Shown here piece by piece: positions 60,923 to 64,000 of a stretch of 64,000 nucleotides of DNA. The notes under the pieces were generated by a model. That model did no database searches. It saw only the letters and a program-made list of their open reading frames with translations, and had not been told where the DNA came from. Position 1 is the first letter of the stretch. Each line of letters starts with the position of its first letter. The position numbers were made by a program, and so were the translations under genes. This DNA comes from UBA699 sp050261915 (GTDB lineage: Bacteria > Bacillota > Clostridia > Clostridiales > Clostridiaceae), in assembly GCA_050261915.1 (NCBI GenBank), contig JBLNDT010000019.1, forward strand, positions 1-64,000, given 5' to 3'.

Positions 60923-61723
60923 TTAGCCATTTATTTGTATATTACTAATAAAACTGTCAACCTTTTTAACATTGTCTTTTATTGGCTTACTAGTATCTAT
61001 ATTCAGTATAGGTACCCCATATTTCTTTATTAAATCCACCTTGCTGTTTGCCTCATCCAAATCCCGCATGCAAATTTCTAATATAGTTTCCTGACTATAA
61101 TTGTTTTCAAGGATAGTCCCGAAGCCCGAGTTTATACGTTTATTTCGCCTTGCTATATTCTCTTCTAGAGACAGTTGGCAGAAAACTACCCCTTTTGGAA
61201 TAATAATTTCTAATATACCTGGATTCTTATGAACCATATAATTAAAATACTTCTCATTATCTAGACCAATGGAATTATGCAGAATACCATCCTCGTAAAC
61301 TACAAAATTATTATAATCAGAAAATTCTAAAGCAATAATATCTTTTTTCAGCATATCCATATAAAATTTTATGAACTCTGCCTTTCTATATGCATCAAAA
61401 TCATAATCATTAAATAACGCTTTAAGCATTAAATCTATTATTTCATTATATTTATAAATATTCTCACTTTCCAATTGAGCCATATATTTATCAAGTACAT
61501 CTATTGCCATATTTGAATGCTTGTTCTTCAAAATATCTAATTTCAAACATAATAATCTAAGAAGCTTTAGCCCCTTAAAATTATCAAATTTCATATTACG
61601 AGCTATTTCAATTCTGGCTTCAGAAGGGGTTTTCCATATTCTGTTTTCAGTAAACAAAAGCATCTCTTTGAATAATGTAGTTTTACCTACCCCTGATGCA
61701 CCTATAAATTCAATCTTTTTCAC
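60923..61723 (-). CDS. P-loop NTP-binding protein, putative kinase
   Basis: 266 residues, GTG start behind AAGGAG. Walker A GASGVGKTT at residues 8-16; no obvious partner domain, mostly helical and charged. A later stretch (SLEENIARRNKRINSGFG) has the paired Arg of a kinase lid. Resembles the small nucleoside/sugar kinase-like P-loop proteins of polysaccharide loci. Function unknown. Placed between the flippase and the WbqC gene with 11-17 base gaps. Confidence 0.65.
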   Translation of the reverse strand: MKKIEFIGASGVGKTTLFKEMLLFTENRIWKTPSEARIEIARNMKFDNFKGLKLLRLLCLKLDILKNKHSNMAIDVLDKYMAQLESENIYKYNEIIDLMLKALFNDYDFDAYRKAEFIKFYMDMLKKDIIALEFSDYNNFVVYEDGILHNSIGLDNEKYFNYMVHKNPGILEIIIPKGVVFCQLSLEENIARRNKRINSGFGTILENNYSQETILEICMRDLDEANSKVDLIKKYGVPILNIDTSKPIKDNVKKVDSFISNIQING

Positions 61724-61734
61724 TATATTTCTCC

Positions 61735-62442
61735 TTAACCATTTTTAACTAATTCATAATTATTTAGCATTTCCTTTACTTGTTCTATTGAATTAAACAT
61801 AAGCACATCTATAATAGATAATCCTGAAATAAATTCATTGTTAAATTGAGTATATTCAGGTATACCCGGTTTAAGAAAAAAGAGAGTTAGATTGTTGTTC
61901 TCAAAGGTTTCATTTGAATATAAGCTAAGTCCGCCTATAGAATTAATATAAGTTTCAGTCTTTAGATTATTACATATTTCAATAATTTTATCCTGTCCCC
62001 TAAGCGAATTATTTTTTTTAATAGCGGATGATCTTATTATTTCTGTGCCAATTTCCAGATACCCGCAAATCTCTTTTATTGAAGTTTCAAGATACCTGCT
62101 TAAATTCATTTCCGGATTAAGAATTAAATTTTTTATTAAAGGATATACAGTTTCAAAGTACGGTGCACGCTTGTAATTGTTTTCCAAGGTTTTAAGAAGT
62201 TTAATCTTGAAGGCCGGCTCCTTAGATACTTGTATTTCATTTATAAGCTTATTTTGACTGCTATTATGTAAATGAAGATTAATGAACTTAGGTTCACCAT
62301 TAATCAGAATTCTGTTTCTGTTAACCCATCCTCTATTAATATAATTTACATCATCATATACTACAAATTTATCAACAATACTAATGAGTTGCCAATATCC
62401 AATATACGGAAAAAAATACGGCTGCATTACCCCTAAATTCAT
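61735..62442 (-). CDS. WbqC-family protein
   Basis: 235 residues. MNLGVMQPYFFPYIGYWQLISIVDKFVVYDDVNYINRGWVNRN is the WbqC family signature, near complete. Found in O-antigen and capsule loci with aminotransferases and acyltransferases; proposed to help modify amino sugars, but no reaction is established that I can name. Here it fits the rfbA/rfbB/VioA-like set. ATG behind CTGGAGG. Confidence 0.88.
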   Translation of the reverse strand: MNLGVMQPYFFPYIGYWQLISIVDKFVVYDDVNYINRGWVNRNRILINGEPKFINLHLHNSSQNKLINEIQVSKEPAFKIKLLKTLENNYKRAPYFETVYPLIKNLILNPEMNLSRYLETSIKEICGYLEIGTEIIRSSAIKKNNSLRGQDKIIEICNNLKTETYINSIGGLSLYSNETFENNNLTLFFLKPGIPEYTQFNNEFISGLSIIDVLMFNSIEQVKEMLNNYELVKNG

Positions 62443-62538
62443 TATAGATTCCTCCAGTAACCTTGTCCAAGTTCTTGATTATAGTGCTTACATTATAATA
62501 CCATGAAAGTATTACATATTCCATTATTTTCTTATATT

Positions 62539-63456
62539 TTAAGTTTCCTTATAGTATTCAAAAATGAGTTTTATAGAATTCTTCATGTTTAAATCTGGCT
62601 GCCATCCTGTATCTTTATAAAAAAGACTGGAATCCATGGAAGCATTAAAGCTTATATCCTTTTTTTCTAACTCCAACTGGACATAATCGGATGAAAATGT
62701 TTTTGAAGCATCTACTACAAGCTCTGCAAGTTCAACAATACTATGACATTTATTGCTACCCAAATTATAAACACTTTTCCAGCTGCTTGGATTGTTTTTA
62801 AGTAAAGCTGTAATACCCACGGCCGCATCTTTTACGTCAAGAAAAGAAAAAATTTGTTCACCACCGATAATTTTTATTTTATGGTTTTTCAAAGCATTAT
62901 ATACAAATTTTGATACAATTCTCTGGTCTAATCCGGGTCCAATCAACCCAGCCATCCTAATGTTTGTTATGTTGATTTTATTGCCGGTGAATCTTTTTAA
63001 ATTGTTTAATAATATTTCACTTGTATACTTTGCCAGGGCATATGTTGTATCAGGGGCTGGAGATGTAGCTTCAGTCCAAGGAATTTCCTTGTTTTGACCA
63101 TATACACTTCGTGAAGATATATTTATTATGGAATTCACTTCTTTTTCTGCAGCCATGTTGAAAATTTCATTTGTAAAATTTAAACTTTCAACAAGCTCAT
63201 ATCCCAATGAAGACCTGGTAAAAGCACAATGAATCAATGTTTGTATTTTTTTCCATGGGAAATAAATTTCTTTTATTTCGTGATTACTAAAACAATGAAT
63301 ATTGGGATTGTCTTTAAACCTTTCACGTAGATTTTCAATATTTGAAGTTAATGCATAGATTTCATAATTCTCCTTCAGTAATTGATTAATGATTTCTTTA
63401 GAAAAAAATCCACCTGCACCAGTAAGTAAAACTGTTGAATCTTTCCTTTTATCCAC
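62539..63456 (-). CDS. NAD-dependent epimerase/dehydratase (extended SDR)
   Basis: About 305 residues if the GTG at 63454-63456 is the start; the ATG seven codons earlier lacks a ribosome site and GGAGGTGG lies between them. TVLLTGAGGFFSKEI nucleotide-binding turn (TGxxGFxxxx), SSRSVYGQNKEIPW, the catalytic YALAK pair, IRMAGLIGPG, and FSFLDVKDAAVGITALL. Probably a sugar-nucleotide epimerase, reductase or dehydratase in the same dTDP/UDP-sugar pathway; which cannot be read. Confidence 0.82.
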   Translation of the reverse strand: MDKRKDSTVLLTGAGGFFSKEIINQLLKENYEIYALTSNIENLRERFKDNPNIHCFSNHEIKEIYFPWKKIQTLIHCAFTRSSLGYELVESLNFTNEIFNMAAEKEVNSIINISSRSVYGQNKEIPWTEATSPAPDTTYALAKYTSEILLNNLKRFTGNKINITNIRMAGLIGPGLDQRIVSKFVYNALKNHKIKIIGGEQIFSFLDVKDAAVGITALLKNNPSSWKSVYNLGSNKCHSIVELAELVVDASKTFSSDYVQLELEKKDISFNASMDSSLFYKDTGWQPDLNMKNSIKLIFEYYKET

Positions 63457-63477
63457 AAATATTTCATCCACCTCCAT

Positions 63478-63573
63478 ATTTATACATTCAATAGTTATTT
63501 TTAGTATATCTGTCCCTCATTTTAAAATCAGTATATTTCTTAATTTACATTAAAAACTTATATGTTTCCCATA
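63478..63573. other. Non-coding gap upstream of the SDR gene
   Basis: AT-rich sequence with no convincing reading frame, promoter or hairpin; the promoter of the SDR operon may lie here or beyond the remnant. Confidence 0.4.
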
Positions 63574-63800
63574 TTACTTAGCATTGTTTAAATTATTATA
63601 ATTTCCTTCCACCATTAAATCAGCTACATGCCTTAAAGGCCATGTCCATGTTATAAAATTGTTTATAATCACCATGCACAGCAGCAGAGGAATTGCTATA
63701 ACCCTTTGAAAAATCTGGAAGTGAATTATATTTATTATCACCAAATCTTAAAATACACTACCCCTGTCAATAGGATAAATTGATGTATTAAGCATCATCT
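63574..63800 (-). pseudogene. Frameshifted C-terminal remnant, paralogue of the neighbouring gene
   Basis: Reading the minus strand in three frames in turn gives protein-like text. Frame 1 ends NTSIYPIDRGSVF before a stop. Frame 2 continues LRFGDNKYNSLPDFSKGY and on to HGDYKQFYNMD. Frame 3 reads TWPLRHVADLMVEGNYNNLNNAK before TAA (63574-63576). The last segment resembles the end of the partial gene next door (EVQTVADNIIKGNYYQQNEK). The simplest reading is a decayed duplicate with two frameshifts. The family is not recognised. Confidence 0.4.
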
Positions 63801-63899
63801 CCGCATTACTGTATATAAGAATTAAACGGAATATAATTGAAGGTTCTATCACAATAATTATATTTTTTATTGCGAAAGAACCTATTGATATTAAAGAAA

Positions 63900-64000
63900 T
63901 TACTTTGAGCTTGTAAGTGATTTTTCATTTTGCTGATAATAATTACCTTTAATAATATTGTCAGCAACAGTCTGAACCTCATCTAAATGTTCAACATCAT
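63900..64000 (-). CDS. Unidentified protein, C-terminal end (partial)
   Basis: 33 codons run in from the window edge to TAA (63900-63902): DVEHLDEVQTVADNIIKGNY followed by a short tail QQNEKSLTSSK. The reading is open to the window edge, and its final part is similar to the remnant at 63574-63800. Too short to name. Next gene upstream in the polysaccharide locus. Confidence 0.45.
   Translation of the reverse strand, partial: DVEHLDEVQTVADNIIKGNYYQQNEKSLTSSK

Noticed and set aside
1..64000. Insertion sequences, prophage genes, CRISPR arrays, tRNA and rRNA genes
   Set aside because: I found no transposase, integrase, terminal repeats, regular repeat-spacer array, or tRNA/rRNA signature in the window.

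Overview
The window looks like the chromosome of a strictly anaerobic, low-GC Firmicute, most likely Clostridium sensu lato. The evidence is the strong AT bias, near-universal GGAGG-type ribosome sites with frequent TTG/GTG starts, a T-box on serS, a lysine riboswitch, c-di-GMP-I riboswitches, clostridial EtfB/EtfA with acyl-CoA dehydrogenases, and a sigma-54 activator of a Gram-positive type. I cannot name the species.

Layout. (1) 1-6000, minus strand: an operon for anaerobic reduction of an enoyl-CoA, with two acyl-CoA dehydrogenases, a class III CoA-transferase, EtfB, EtfA and a CoA ligase cut by the window edge. It resembles carnitine/crotonobetaine, cinnamate or caffeate reduction; the substrate cannot be read from the sequence. 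(2) 6100-8700: a diguanylate cyclase, an NADH pyrophosphatase and a small orphan protein. (3) 8700-14610: a complete ribose operon rbsK-D-A-C-B-R with a clear promoter and a LacI-type operator. (4) 14700-23300: a PocR-PAS-GGDEF-HD-GYP protein, then a self-contained sigma-54 module (activator, inverted-repeat candidate enhancer, -24/-12 promoter, PatB/MalY-type C-S lyase, amino-acid permease), then a chemoreceptor. (5) 23400-26210: an amino-acid ABC transporter under a lysine riboswitch, so probably a lysine importer. (6) 26200-39600: mixed housekeeping and accessory genes, including a GGDEF-EAL protein, a zinc-dependent phospholipase-C-like protein, an internally deleted serine dehydratase, an acetate transporter, a second membrane diguanylate cyclase, a K+ channel fused to a long beta-helix-like domain, T-box-controlled serS, and several small proteins. 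(7) 39600-64000, all minus strand: a large surface-polysaccharide locus. It has an LCP ligase, a PIG-L deacetylase, two flippases, a polymerase, an initiating sugar-phosphate transferase, the CpsC/CpsD tyrosine-kinase pair, rfbA/rfbB plus an aminotransferase for a dTDP-amino-sugar, a WbqC-family protein, about seven glycosyltransferases, a radical SAM protein, and a secreted beta-helix protein.

How it fits together. Four c-di-GMP enzymes lie between 6 and 34 kb. In the polysaccharide locus, the secreted beta-helix gene has its own consensus promoter followed by two tandem c-di-GMP-I riboswitch aptamers. The window therefore shows both the makers/breakers of c-di-GMP and one direct RNA target, at a gene for a surface or matrix protein. 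Decay is visible in two places: the serine dehydratase remnant (29.4-29.8 kb) and a frameshifted remnant at 63.6-63.8 kb whose C-terminus resembles that of the partial gene next to it.
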